The translations under genes were made by a program, and so were the position numbers. From the NCBI RefSeq assembly GCF_916618745.1, contig NZ_OU745373.1:682001-746000 (forward strand): a stretch of 64,000 bases of DNA. The letters are read 5' to 3'. Shown in pieces: positions 1 through 11,300 of the stretch (positions within the stretch are counted from its first letter, which is position 1; every line of letters begins with the position of its first letter). The notes beneath the pieces are model-generated. The model did not search any database. It was not told where the DNA came from and saw only the letters and a program-made list of their open reading frames with translations. The DNA is from Cardiobacterium sp. Marseille-Q4385 (GTDB lineage Bacteria > Pseudomonadota > Gammaproteobacteria > Cardiobacteriales > Cardiobacteriaceae).

Positions 1-1390
1 GTTGTCTTTGTAGGTGGCGCGCACGGTGATTTTGTGTCCGGCGTCGTCGCGGGTGAGCTGGTAGGTTGCCCCCGTTTGTCCGCTGATCGGCTGGCCGTCG
101 CGTAGCCATTGGTATTGCACGTTATTGGGGATGCCGTCGTCATCGGCAACGGCTGCGGTCAGTGTTTGTCCAACTTTGGCCTCACCGCTGATGCTGATTT
201 TGCCTTCGTGATTCGGTTGCGGCGGCGGCGGTTTTGGTGCAGGGGTATCGGTAACGGTAGCAGTGGCCTCGCTCAGCGGGTTTTCGTCATGTCCGGCGTT
301 GTCTTTGTAGGTAGCGCGTACGGTGATTTTGTGTCCCGCATCGGTGCGGGTGAGGGTGTAGGTGCTGCCTGTTTGTCCACTGATCGGCTGACCGTCTCGC
401 AGCCACTGATATTGCACGTTAGCGGGGACGCCGTCGTCGTCGCTAACGGCAGCGGTCAGCGTCTGTCCGACTTTCGCTTCGCCGCTGAGGGTGATTTTGC
501 CTGTGTGATTCGGTTGTGGGTTCGGCGCGGGGGTGTCAGCAACCGCCGCTGTTGCCTCGCTTAGCGGGCTTTCATCATGTCCGGCGTTGTCTTTGTAGGT
601 GGCGCGCACGGTGATTTTGTGTCCCGCGTCGTCACGGGTGAGGGTATAGGTGTTGCCTGTTTGGTTGGCAATCGGCTGGCCGTCACGTAGCCATTGGTAT
701 TGCACGTTATTGGGTACGCCGTCGTCATCGCTAACGGCAGCGGTCAGCGTCTGTCCAACTTTCGCCTCGCCGCTGATGCTGATTTTGCCTTCGTGGTTCG
801 GTTGCGGCGGCGGATTTGGCGCAGGGGTATCGGTAACGGTAGCGGTAGCTTCGCTCAGCGGGTTTTCGTTGTGTCCAGCGTTGTCTTTGTAGGTGGCGCG
901 TACGGTAATTTTGTGTCCCGCGTCGTCGCGGGTGAGCTGATAGGTTGCACCCGTTTGTCCGCTGATGGGCCGACCATCGCGTAGCCACTGGTATTGCATG
1001 TTAGCGGGTACGCCGTCGTCATCGCTAACGGCTGCGGTCAGCGTTTGTCCGACTTTGGCCTCGCCACTGATGCTGATTTTGCCCGTGTGGTTCGGTTGCG
1101 GCGGCGGATTTGGTGCAGGGGTATCGGTAACGGTAGCGGTAGCCTCGCTCAGCGGGGTTTCGTCATATCCGGCGTTGTCTTTGTAGGTAGCACGCACGGT
1201 GATTTTGTGTCCCGCGTCGGCGCGGGTGAGGGTATAGATGCTGCCTGTTTGGTTGGCAATCGGCTGGCCGTCGCGTAGCCATTGGTATTGCACGTTAGCG
1301 GGTACGCCGTCGTTATCGCTAACGGCAGCGGCCAGTGTTTGTCCGACTTTCGCCTCGCCGCTGATGCTGATTTTGCCTTCGTGATTCGGC
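1..1390 (-). repeat. Tandem Ig-like repeats of the partial paralogue
   Basis: Five units of about 290 bp with the same core as in the giant gene. The high DNA identity between the two loci suggests recent duplication or gene conversion. Confidence 0.85.
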
Positions 1391-2127
1391 TGAGGTTGCG
1401 GCTGGGGATTCGGATTAGGTTGCGGGTTCGGGTTGGGTTGCGGATTCGGGTTAGGTTGTGGATCCGGGATCGGTTGCGGATTCGGGTCAGGTTGCGGATC
1501 CGGAATCGGCTGTGGGTTTGGGTTGGGTTGCGGATTCGGATTTGGTTGTGGTTCTGGAATCGGTTGCGGATTCGGATTTGGTTGTGGTTCTGGAATCGGT
1601 TGCGGATTTGGATTGGGTTGCGGGTTCGGGTTGGGTTGTGGTTCGGGTTGCGGCTGCGGTGTCACGTTATCATCGTGATGGTGTTTGTCGTGGTTGTGCG
1701 CGGCAATGGCAATGCCGCCGCCAACCAGGGCGAGGCCGCCAAGGGCGGCCAGTCCGGCTTTGTCCACCGTGTTTGGCGCAAAGGCTTGTGCTGTCGCAAC
1801 TTCTGCTGCGAGTTCGTGTTCGCTAAGGGCGGCGACGGGGTAGTTGTACAGCCCGCCGTTTGCCTGGGTACCAACCAGCGCGCCCTGTCCCTGGCTGAAG
1901 TAGTGGTCGATAATCAGGTCAGTGCCGTCATCAAAGGCGATATAGAGGTCATCACCCTTACGCTCGGTGATCAGCTGCTCCGGCCCTATTCCGCTTGCGG
2001 CGTCCGTGAACTGGTAGTAGGCGCCATGCATGGCCTCAATATGCTGCGGCGCACCGTTAGTATCTAGCGCGTGGGTGGCAAGGGTGTCGCCGGCGGGGTT
2101 TTTCAGAGTCAGGGTGATATGGGCCAT
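1..2127 (-). CDS. BapA-like giant surface/secreted repeat protein, 3' part beyond window (partial)
   Basis: The frame is open on the minus strand from an ATG at 2127 to the window edge (709 codons seen), with AGGAGA placed as ribosome binding site. Residues 1 to about 150 form the same prefix as the neighbouring giant protein (starts MAHITLTLKNPAGD), ending in a Gly/Ala-rich hydrophobic stretch and a His/Asp-rich segment. About residues 154-246 are a Pro/Gln/Asn/Glu linker. Five Ig-like repeats of roughly 97 residues follow, each with the core VQYQWLRDG or a close variant. BapA/LapA-type adhesins have this layout and leave by type I secretion; the C-terminus that would confirm this is not visible. 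It lies directly downstream of the 4514-residue paralogue in the same orientation, so this is a tandem duplicate. Whether it also carries enzyme modules cannot be seen. Confidence 0.85.
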   Translation of the reverse strand, partial: MAHITLTLKNPAGDTLATHALDTNGAPQHIEAMHGAYYQFTDAASGIGPEQLITERKGDDLYIAFDDGTDLIIDHYFSQGQGALVGTQANGGLYNYPVAALSEHELAAEVATAQAFAPNTVDKAGLAALGGLALVGGGIAIAAHNHDKHHHDDNVTPQPQPEPQPNPNPQPNPNPQPIPEPQPNPNPQPIPEPQPNPNPQPNPNPQPIPDPQPDPNPQPIPDPQPNPNPQPNPNPQPNPNPQPQPQPNHEGKISISGEAKVGQTLAAAVSDNDGVPANVQYQWLRDGQPIANQTGSIYTLTRADAGHKITVRATYKDNAGYDETPLSEATATVTDTPAPNPPPQPNHTGKISISGEAKVGQTLTAAVSDDDGVPANMQYQWLRDGRPISGQTGATYQLTRDDAGHKITVRATYKDNAGHNENPLSEATATVTDTPAPNPPPQPNHEGKISISGEAKVGQTLTAAVSDDDGVPNNVQYQWLRDGQPIANQTGNTYTLTRDDAGHKITVRATYKDNAGHDESPLSEATAAVADTPAPNPQPNHTGKITLSGEAKVGQTLTAAVSDDDGVPANVQYQWLRDGQPISGQTGSTYTLTRTDAGHKITVRATYKDNAGHDENPLSEATATVTDTPAPKPPPPQPNHEGKISISGEAKVGQTLTAAVADDDGIPNNVQYQWLRDGQPISGQTGATYQLTRDDAGHKITVRATYKDN
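1390..1665 (-). repeat. Low-complexity Pro/Asn/Gln linker repeat
   Basis: Hexanucleotide to 18-bp imperfect repeats encode NPNPQP and IPEPQP units. The equivalent linker in the giant gene is at 15305-15475 and is shorter, so the length of this tract differs between the two copies. Confidence 0.75.
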
Positions 2128-2187
2128 AACAGGTCTCCTGGTGATTTTTTTGCCGGGTTAGAGCATTTTTAATGCCAATGGGCAAAT

Positions 2188-2218
2188 GGTAATGTTTCCG
2201 CAACATTCTGCCACAAAG
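2188..2218 (-). promoter_or_regulatory. Upstream element shared with the giant paralogue
   Basis: On the minus strand this 31-bp stretch begins CTTTGTGGCAGAATGTT and ends ACATTACC. It matches the element at 15989-16019 upstream of the giant gene at about 24 of 31 positions. The surrounding non-coding DNA is much less similar, so this block looks retained, as a promoter or regulator site. Confidence 0.45.
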
Positions 2219-2325
2219 TCATGTTTTTAGGGCAAAAAAATGTGCTTTTCCGTCTGGTACCACGCGGCGTAAAGACTGACTTCGCCAAGCAGGGGAAACA
2301 CGGGTTTGTGGATATTCGTCAAGTA

Positions 2326-2354
2326 AAAGCCCTCCCCAGCAGGGGGAGGGCTTT
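2326..2354 (-). terminator. Rho-independent terminator of the giant gene
   Basis: A 12-bp perfect stem (2326-2337 with 2343-2354) with a 5-nt loop is followed on the minus strand by TTTT. It sits just after the stop codon of the 4514-residue gene and before the next tandem gene, so the two paralogues are probably transcribed separately. Confidence 0.8.
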
Positions 2355-2398
2355 GGGTGGTGGCGAGCCGAAGCCTGTTTTACGCCGCTTGGCGCTGT

Positions 2399-5300
2399 TT
2401 ACAGGATGCTCACCACCGCCAGAACTTCTTCCTGCGTCAGCGCGTGACCGTCGTGCGCATTCACCACAATGCTGTTGTGGTAGCTGCGGTTTTCGCTGTC
2501 GTGCAGGGTGTAGCTGAGGAGGCGGCTGTCGGCGTCGTATTGCAGGTCGCTGACGGTTTTGCCTTTGCCTGTAACGAGGCGGATGCGGTCTTCCCCGCTG
2601 TTGAGGTCGAGGATCTGGTTCAGCGCCGGGCTGGCCCCGTCTTTTGGCGGGTTGGTGATGAAGATGAACTGGTCCGCACCTTCGCCGCCTTTGAGGGTGT
2701 TCGAGCCGCTCGCGGCGACGAGGTTGTCGTTGCCGTCTGTGCCGGTGAGGGTGTGCGGGGTTTCGCTCGCATCGAAGGTGAAGACGTCGCTGCCGCGTTC
2801 GCCGAGGTGATCGAGGATTTCTGCGCTGCTCTTGTCCGCCAGTTCGGCCTGCGCGGTGGCTTTGAGGTTCGCGCTGAGGTGGACGGGCGCGTCGCTATCT
2901 CCCAGGGTGGGCGGGGCGTCGTGTTGGCTCAGTCCCGCGCTTTCTCCGCTCAGGAGGGGGGCTCGGTTGTCGGCTTCGTCCCGCTGGGGTGTGGTTTGGG
3001 TGTGGGTCTGGTCGGGGTTGGCGATGCCCAGCGGGTTTTCCCAATACCAGTAGTTATCCCGGAAGCCGGGGGTTTCGGTGTTTTCCGGCGTGGCCGGGTC
3101 GTCCGACAGGGTGCGCACGGAGAGGATTTTGCCGAGGTCTCCGGCCTGGATGGTGTAATCCGCGCTGTGTGCACCGTCAATGGCCACGCCATCGGCATAC
3201 CATTGGTAGTGGATGTTGGCGGGGATGCCGTCGGGATCGTGGACCACGGCAGTCAGGGTTTCGCCTTCTGCAATTTTGCCGCTCACGGTGATGGTGGCTT
3301 TGTGGTTGCTGATGTTTTGTACGGCGGGTGTCGCTGCGCTATGCGGTGTTTCGTCGTGGTTGCCGGCGTCGGTGTAGTGCGCTGCGACGCTGATGGTTTT
3401 GCCCGCCTGGTTCTCGCGTGGCATAAAGGTGCTTTGGGTCGCCCCCGGTATGGCTTCGCCATCGGCATACCATTGGTAGCGGATGATGGGGTCGCCGTAG
3501 CGGTTGATCGGCTCTCCACGGTCGTTCACGTAGTTGCCGTTGTCATCCATTCCGGCGTTGAAGATGTTCACTTCTTCGCCCGATGCGGTGAGGTATTTAC
3601 CGTTTTCTTCGTGGATGCCGTCGGGATTGGATGGCGGCAGTCCGTCCGGATCGTCGATGACGGTCGTCAGTTTCTGCCATTGTTTGAGGTGCCCGCTGTC
3701 ATCGGTTTCGCCGTTGATGCGGATGGTGGCCGCACGGTTGGACGCTGGGTTGCCGTCAATGATGCCCTCCGCCTCGGCGCTGATTTTTTCGACGTTGGCG
3801 TGGTGGTCGTAGTATGTGACGGATACGCTGATTTTTTTGCCAAGTTGCGCCGTGTTTGGCGTGAATGTTTTGCGCACGGCATCGGTGATGGCGACGCCAT
3901 CGGCATACCACTGGTAGTAGAAAACGGTGTTATCGCTGAAGCCGTTGCCGTCTTGTACTTCGGCGGTCAGTGTCTGCCCGATGGCTGTGCGGCCATTGAT
4001 GGATACGCTGCCCGGCTGGTTGGCTTCGTAGCCTGCAAAGTCACGGGCATCGCCGGTCAAGCGGTTGTCACCGAGGCTGATGATGCGTCCGTCGTTTTGT
4101 GTCAGTTTGTTGTTGCTCACTGTGTTGCCGCTTGAGGCGGGCAAGAGTTGCACGGCATAGCGGCTGTTGTGCTCTATGGTGTTGTCGGCAATGGTGCTGT
4201 CGCTCAGGCCGTCCGCATATAAGCCGCCGCCTTGGTTATCGCCGGTAATGGTGTTGTGGTGGAAGTTCACCTGGGTGATGCTTTCGCTTCTGCCCGCTTC
4301 GCTGAGGAACAGCACGGCGGCATTGGCGTTGCCGCTGAATTTGGTATACGCGACTTCCAGGTCATGCACGGATTCGCCATCTTCCGGCTCGACATCCAGC
4401 CCTGCGCCGGGCAGTGTGCCGCCCGTATTTTTAAACTCGGAATGCAGGACTTTGATTTTTTCGCCATCCAGTATGGAGAGTCCCTGACGCCGGTTGCCGT
4501 CGGCAACGACGTTGTTCAGGACGATGTCTTGTGTGCGGGTTTTCGGTTGCAGGTTGCTGTCGGTAATGCTGAAGCCGTCGCCCCAGAAGTCTTTCGCCAC
4601 CACGTTTTCCACCACGATGTGTTGCGAGGAGACGATATCCACCCCATGGCCCCATTCGCCGGGATTCGCTTCGTCGCTGACCGGACTGTCTTCGACTATG
4701 GTGCGGACGGTGCCGTCGGGATCCTGGATCGTCCTGCTCACCGTCACATCGCCGGGATGGACGATATGGGTATGGCGGTCGCCGATCAGTGTCCCGCCGC
4801 TCAATTTGGCGTTTTTCACCTGGTTAAACGTGAAAATGCTGTATCCCTTGTAATCGTTGGTCATCGCCTGCAACACCGTGTCCGGCTGCATCTGCACGGT
4901 CACGTTGTCACGCATCAGCAAACCGGACGAACCGCTGCCCCATGATGTTTTGTGCGCCACCGCATTTATCAGATAGGTGCCGGACGGAATGACGACTGTG
5001 CCGCCGCCGGCATTGCCTGCCGTATCAATCGCTTTTTGAATGGCGGCGGTGTCATCTGTCTGATCGTTGGCCGTCGCGCCAAACGCGGCATCCGTCACAT
5101 CAAGAACGATGCGGTCTTTCACGGTAACGGTTGCCTCCGACTGGACTTGTTCGCTGTGGTCAGCGTTGTCGGTATAACTCGCCTGCACCGTAATGGTCTT
5201 GCCCTTTTCGGCGGCCGTCAGGGTGTAACGGCTGCCGGTCGCACCGTGGATGGCCTGGCCATTGGCAAACCATTGGTACTGCACGCCGCTGCCCGGCACC

Positions 5301-8300
5301 CCATCCTGATCGTGGATATGGGCGGTCAGTTCGCTACCGACTTTTGCCTCACCGCTGATGGTAATCGTGCCGTCCTGATTCGCAGGCGGCGTGGGAATGT
5401 CGGTCGCCTCGCTCGTCGGGTTTTCGTCGTGCCCGGCGTTGTCTTTGTACGTCGCGCGCACGGTGATTTTGTGCCCGGCATCGTCTTTACTGAGCGTATA
5501 GGTGCTGCCGTTGGCTTGGTCGATGGGCTGGCCGTCGCGCAACCATTGGTATTGCACGTTGTCAGCGGTGAAGCCGTCGCCGTCGGTTACGGTGGCAGTC
5601 AGGGTGCTGCCCACTTTGGCGTCTCCCGTGATGCTGACCGTGCCTTCGTGGTTTTGTTGTGGCTGTGACGGAGCTCTGTCGTCTTTGCGGTAATGCGCCG
5701 CCCAGTCGATCTGGATGTTTGAGGCGGCAGGGGTGTGCGCGCCGGGGATGGCGTTATCGATGCTTTCGCTCTGTGCCGCGCTGCCGTTGGGGTCTTGCGA
5801 GCCGGTCTGCATGCCCAGCCACATCATTTCGCTGGTGGCGGGGACGTTTTTCAGGGTGTACCACGGTTTGCCGTCGAAGGTGTAGGTGATGGTGCCCGCA
5901 TCGGGGTCGATGATGGCGCCGTAGGTGTGCCAGTCGGTCAGGTCGGCGTTGCGGAGGTACTGGTTGTCCTGCTGGTGATCGGCTGCCGTGCCCCAGTGGT
6001 AGGTGCCCATGATGTTCGGGTCGCGTACGCGGCCTTCGGCAAAGTCCACTTCCGGCGGCCAGTTTTCGCTTTTCGGCCAGAGCAGGAAGGCGTAACCGAT
6101 GCCTTTGGCGTCGGAGAATTTGGCGCGGATTTCCCAGCGTCCGCCACTCGCGGCGAAGGTGTCGCCGCTGCTGATGCCAGCGCTGGTCCAGGCGCCGTTG
6201 TGGTATTGGTTCTGGATGTTGAGGACGCCGTCGGCGGTGTAGGCGTTGCTTTGCTGGTAGCGCCCCATGCCGCCGTGTTCAGGGGTTTGCCAGCCCCAGC
6301 CGTAGCGTGTCCAGCCGCTTTCTTCGACGGATTTGTCGAAGGTGTCGTGCCAGTCGAGTTTCCAGCCGTCGTATTCGGCGACGGCGCTGTTGCGTCCGCC
6401 TGCGCCGCTGTTTTGGCTGTCGTTGTTGTGCGCGTGTACGCGGCCGCCGGCAGCGAGGATGCTGGATGGCAGGGTAACGCTGCCGCTATCCGGGTCGATG
6501 CTGGGCGCGGTCGTGCGTTTGTCCGGGTTGACTTCGCTGAGGTGCCAACGGTTGTTGTCATCACGCCAGGCGTTCAGGGTGACGTTGCCGAACTGGTTGT
6601 CCTGGTAGGTGATGTGGATGTGCTGCGCGCCTGCTGCCGGGGTGATGGTGGTGCCATCGGCGCCTTCGTGCACGTTCGGCGCGGCGATGGTGCCGTCGTT
6701 ATCGCGGATTTCGCCGGTGAGCGAGGCTTTCCAGTCCGGCACGGTCGCACCGCCATCGGCGCTCGTGATGCTGACTTTGTAGGTTTCGATGCGCTCGGCA
6801 CTTGTGTCGTCGCGGGTGTCGATGCGGAAGGTGGCGTGGCTTTCGCCGGCGCGGATGGTGACGGTCTGGGTGCTGGCATCAAGGTCGCCGGCGTCGGTGT
6901 CTTTGTGGCTGACGCGGACGTTGAAGGTCAGGTCGCGTTCGGCGGGGCGGTTCAGGCGGATCAGGTAGTGTGCGCTGTCGCCTTCGTTGACTGGGGCGTC
7001 GCTCGCGGCAAAGAGGTAGGCTTCGAGCGGGGGGTTATCGGCATTGCTGCGCAGGGTGGTTTCTGCGCTTTGTGCGCCATTTTGTCCGCCGCTGGCGAGG
7101 ACGGTGCTGTTGTCGAGGATGCGCTCTGGCGGCAGGGTGATGGTGCCGCTTGCCGGGTCGATGCTGGCGCTGGTTCCGGCAGCGGTGATGCGCCACTCGC
7201 CGTTTTCTTTGGCGGCGCTGAGGGTTCTGGCGATGCCGTTGTTGTCGGTGTAGGCCATACTCAGGCTGTCGTTGTCAGCGGCGGGGGTGAGGGTGATGCC
7301 GCCGCTGTGGGCGGGGTCATGCGCGAGGGTTGGCACGCCGATACGGCCACTGTCGCTGTCGGCAGTCAGGGTGGCGACGCGGTCGGCATGGATGCCGCGC
7401 GCGGCGTTGCCCGCCATGATGGTGCTGCCGTCTTGTACTTGTCCGGGCGCGAGGGTGATGACGCCGCTTTGCGGGTCAACGTTCAGGCTGCTGTCGGACG
7501 CCTGCCAGCGGCCATTGTGTTTGACGAGGTCGATGTCGTGCGTCCGCCCGCTTTCGTCGCGGTAGCGCAGATGCAGGCTATCTGCACCGTTGGCGGGGGT
7601 GATGGTGATGCCGCCGCGCTGCGCGTCGTCGCGGGCAATGTTCGGCGCATCGGGCACGGTGATGCCCGCTTGCGGGTCATGCGCGGGGGCGGCGGGCAAC
7701 GGGCTGGCCGCGCCTTTGTTGCCTTCGTCTTTGACTTGCACGGCGATGTCCCGGCTGTACGCCGCGCCGTGGTTATCGGTCGCCGTCACAGTGAGCTGGA
7801 TGCGTTTTTCTTCGCCGTAGTGCACGCTCTGCCCGTCTTTGAGTTTGAGGGTGCCGTCGGCGGTGATTTCAAAGCGACTGTCGCTGACGGTGTAAGTGTG
7901 GGTATCGCCGCTATCGGGATCGCTGACACCCAGTTTGCCCACAGTTGCCCCGCCGCTCCCGGCTTTGACCCAGTACGAGGCGCTGTCGCCCGCGTTCAGG
8001 GTGATGGCGGTCGGGCTGTGGTTCGGCGTGCCGCTGTCGATATCCAGCGGGCTACTGAGCGGTTTTTCGTCGTATCCGGCGTTGTCTTTATAGGTGGCGC
8101 GCACGGTGATTTTGTGCCCGGCGTCGTCGCTGGTGAGCGTGTAGGTGCTGCCGTTGGCCTTGTCGATAGGCTGGCCATCGCGTAGCCATTGGTACTGCAC
8201 TTTGTCAGCGGCAAAACCGTCGCTGTCGCTGACAGTCGCGGTGAGTTCACCGCCGACTTTTGCCTCGCCGCTGATGGTGATTTTGCCTTCGTGATTTGTG

Positions 8301-11300
8301 GGCGGGGTTGGGACGTTCTCGACATTCAGCGCTGCGCTGGTCGGTTTTTCTGCCGTGCCCTTGTTGTCGGTGTATTCGACGTGCACGCTGATTTTGTGTC
8401 CGGCATCGTCTGGGGTCAGGGTATAGGTCTTGCCGTTGGCATTGGCGATGGGATTGCCGTCGCGCAGCCACTGGTACTGCACGTTGTCAGCGGCAAAACC
8501 GTCGCTGTCGCTGACGGTCGCGGTGAGTTCACCGCCGACTTTTGCCTCGCCGCTGAGGGTGATTTTGCCTTCGTGGTTTGTGGGCGGGGTTGTTTCGTCG
8601 TGGATGGTGGTCGCGACGCTGTCTTTGCCTGCGGTGATCGTCGCCCCTTGCGGGTTGCGGATTTTGACGGTGTAGGTTTCGTCGCCCTCGGCCTTGCCGT
8701 CGGCGGTCACGTCCACGGTGAAGGTGGCACTGCTTTCGCCTTTACGGATGGTGACACGGTGGGTGCTGAGGGTGAGGTCGCCGTCGTCGGTCGTGCCGTG
8801 TTCGACGGTTACATCGACGCTGATATCGCGGTCGGCGACGCGGGTGAGCAGTAGTTGTTGGGCAAAAGCCTTGAAGTTTTCCGCCAGTTCTTCGCCCGCT
8901 TTCGGGACGTAGATGTCGTTATCGCCCCAGTTCGCCCAGGTCATCATGTAGGCGATTTTGCGCGCATCCGGATCGGCGAGGATGCCTTTGAGCAGGTCGG
9001 TGTAAAACTCAGGGTCAACGTTGCCATGTGGCTTGATCATCTTGTCGCCGCCGCGCCCGAATTCGGCCAGCGCCGCAACCTTGCCACGCGCTTCGGCCAT
9101 GCGGGCGAGCATCGCCATGTCTTCCACAACTTCTTTGACCCAGCCGTCTTTGGCGAGTTTGGCGGCATTCATGTCGTAGCCGTCATAGCCGAGGATGTCC
9201 ACCACGTCATCGCCCGGATAAAGCAGGCGGTAGCGGCTTTCATCGCCGTTGAAGTTGCCGTTCGGTGCAAAGGCGGTGAGGATTTGCCCGTCTGCGCCGT
9301 GTTCCTTGACGTAGTTGACGACGTAACGGAAGAGTTCCTTGTAAGTTTCCGCGCCGCCGCGTTCGTAGTACCACCACGCCCATTCGCCGTTGCCTTCGTG
9401 CAGCGGGCGGAAGATGAAGGGGATTTTGCTGCCATCGGCGCGCACCGCGTGCTGCGCCATCGCGACGATGGTATCCAGCCATTCATTCAGCGTGCCGTTC
9501 AGGTCACCGCCCGGCAGCAGGCGTTTGAGGTTGACCTGGGAAAAATCATTCGCGCCGTTCGGGCCCGGCATCGGGTTGTCCCAATGCGCAGATACGGCGG
9601 CGATACCGCCCAACGCATCGACTTTGGCGATTGCCGCCCCCATCGCCTTGCCGTTTTCAGCGACGCTTTTGCTGCGATCCATCGGCGGTTCCATCATCGC
9701 CAGACCGACGATGGAAGGGTAACGGCCAGTCAGCGCGTGAATATCAGAGACATTTCCCTGCTCGTCGGCAGCGGTGCGTCCGGCGCTCAATCCCTGGTGC
9801 TGACCGAAAAGAATGCCGTGCCCGGCGTTTTGCCGCAGGGTGTCGAGCAGCTCGGCAGCATTATGTGCCCTGGGTAGCGGCGCAAGATCGAGATCAACGG
9901 TGTACGTCGCCTTGCCGCCCTCGCTGATTTCGCCCGGACCACGCAGAGTGACGCCCGGCACATCGGCAGGCGGCGGATTGGCGGCGATATCCAGCGGGCT
10001 GCTGGTTGGTTTTTCTGCCGTGCCCTTGTTGTCGGTGTATGCGACGTGGACGCTGATTTTGTGCCCGGCGTCGTTTCCGGTGAGCGTGTAGGTACTGCCG
10101 TTAGCCTTGTCGATAGGCTGGCCATCGCGTAGCCATTGGTACTGCACTTTGTCAGCGGCAAAACCATCACCGTCGCTGACGGTAGCGGTGAGTTCGCCGC
10201 CGACTTTCGCCTCGCCGCTGATGGTGACGCTGCCTTGCTGATTGGGTTGCGGGCTCGGTGCGGGATAGTCCGGATCGTCCTGCACGAAGACGTAGATACG
10301 TTTCTGCACACTAAGACCGCCGCTGTCGGTAGCGGTGACGGTGAGGTCAACAACTTTTTCGGTGGCGTAGTCGATGTGATAGCCCGCTTTCAGTTTCAAG
10401 GTGCCGTCACTGGTTACTTCAAAGCGGCCATCGCTGACTTTATAGGTGTGCGTGTCGCCGGCATCGGGGTCGCTAGTCGTGAGTTTGCCGACTTCCGCTC
10501 CGTCTTTACCTTCGGCAATTTTATCGGCACTGAGGCTGATGTCGGTCGGGGCATGGTTGGTAGGAGCGGGATTCGCGCCATCATCGAGGATATCCACGGT
10601 GAGGGTGTTGTGCGTGGTACTTCCCGCTTGTCCGGTTGCACTGCGGATGACGCCGACGGCAGGTTTCTCTTTGCCATCGTGTGTCCACAGGCCGAAGTAG
10701 TGCTCCGGATTGGCTTTATCGAGGGCATCGGGAATGCCGTTACCGTCGGCATCAAGGTTGGCATCGGCTTTGCCATCGCCGTCGGTGTCGATATTTACAT
10801 CCAGTTTGCCGTCGCCATCAGCATCGCGGCTGACGATGCCTGGCACATAGGGGGCACGGTCATTCTGCGCCTGGTAGAGGATCATCGGTCCCTCACCAGT
10901 TTTGGCGTGCTGTTCGAGCAGGGTTTTAATGACGGTGGCCTGTTGTGTTTCGTCCAGGCCCTGATACATGGCCTCGCGGCCAACTTCGGTTGCCCAGATT
11001 TTTTTGTCGCCGTCGCCATGTTCCTGCATGATTTGTTTCAGGTTTTTTTCGCCAGGGGGCGGGGCAACAACGTCGCCGTTCATCAGTGCCCAGCCATTTG
11101 ATTTGAATTCGCGCGAGGTGATGCCGTAAGGGTGGTGCGAGAGGGTATCGAAATGGCCTTTGGCGCCCGCCGCATACATCTGTTCGAGAAAGTCACGCGG
11201 GTCAATGTAGCCATCCGAGCTACGCGTCTCACCCACAGTCATGCCGCCCGCCAGCACATTGACATCAGGCGCGGCATCATGCGCGGCTTTGTAGGCGAGC

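Noticed and set aside
2188..2218. Sigma-54 promoter TGGCAG-AATG-TTGC
   Set aside because: The GG to GC spacing is one base short of the canonical distance, and the GC element is missing in the otherwise conserved copy at 15989-16019.
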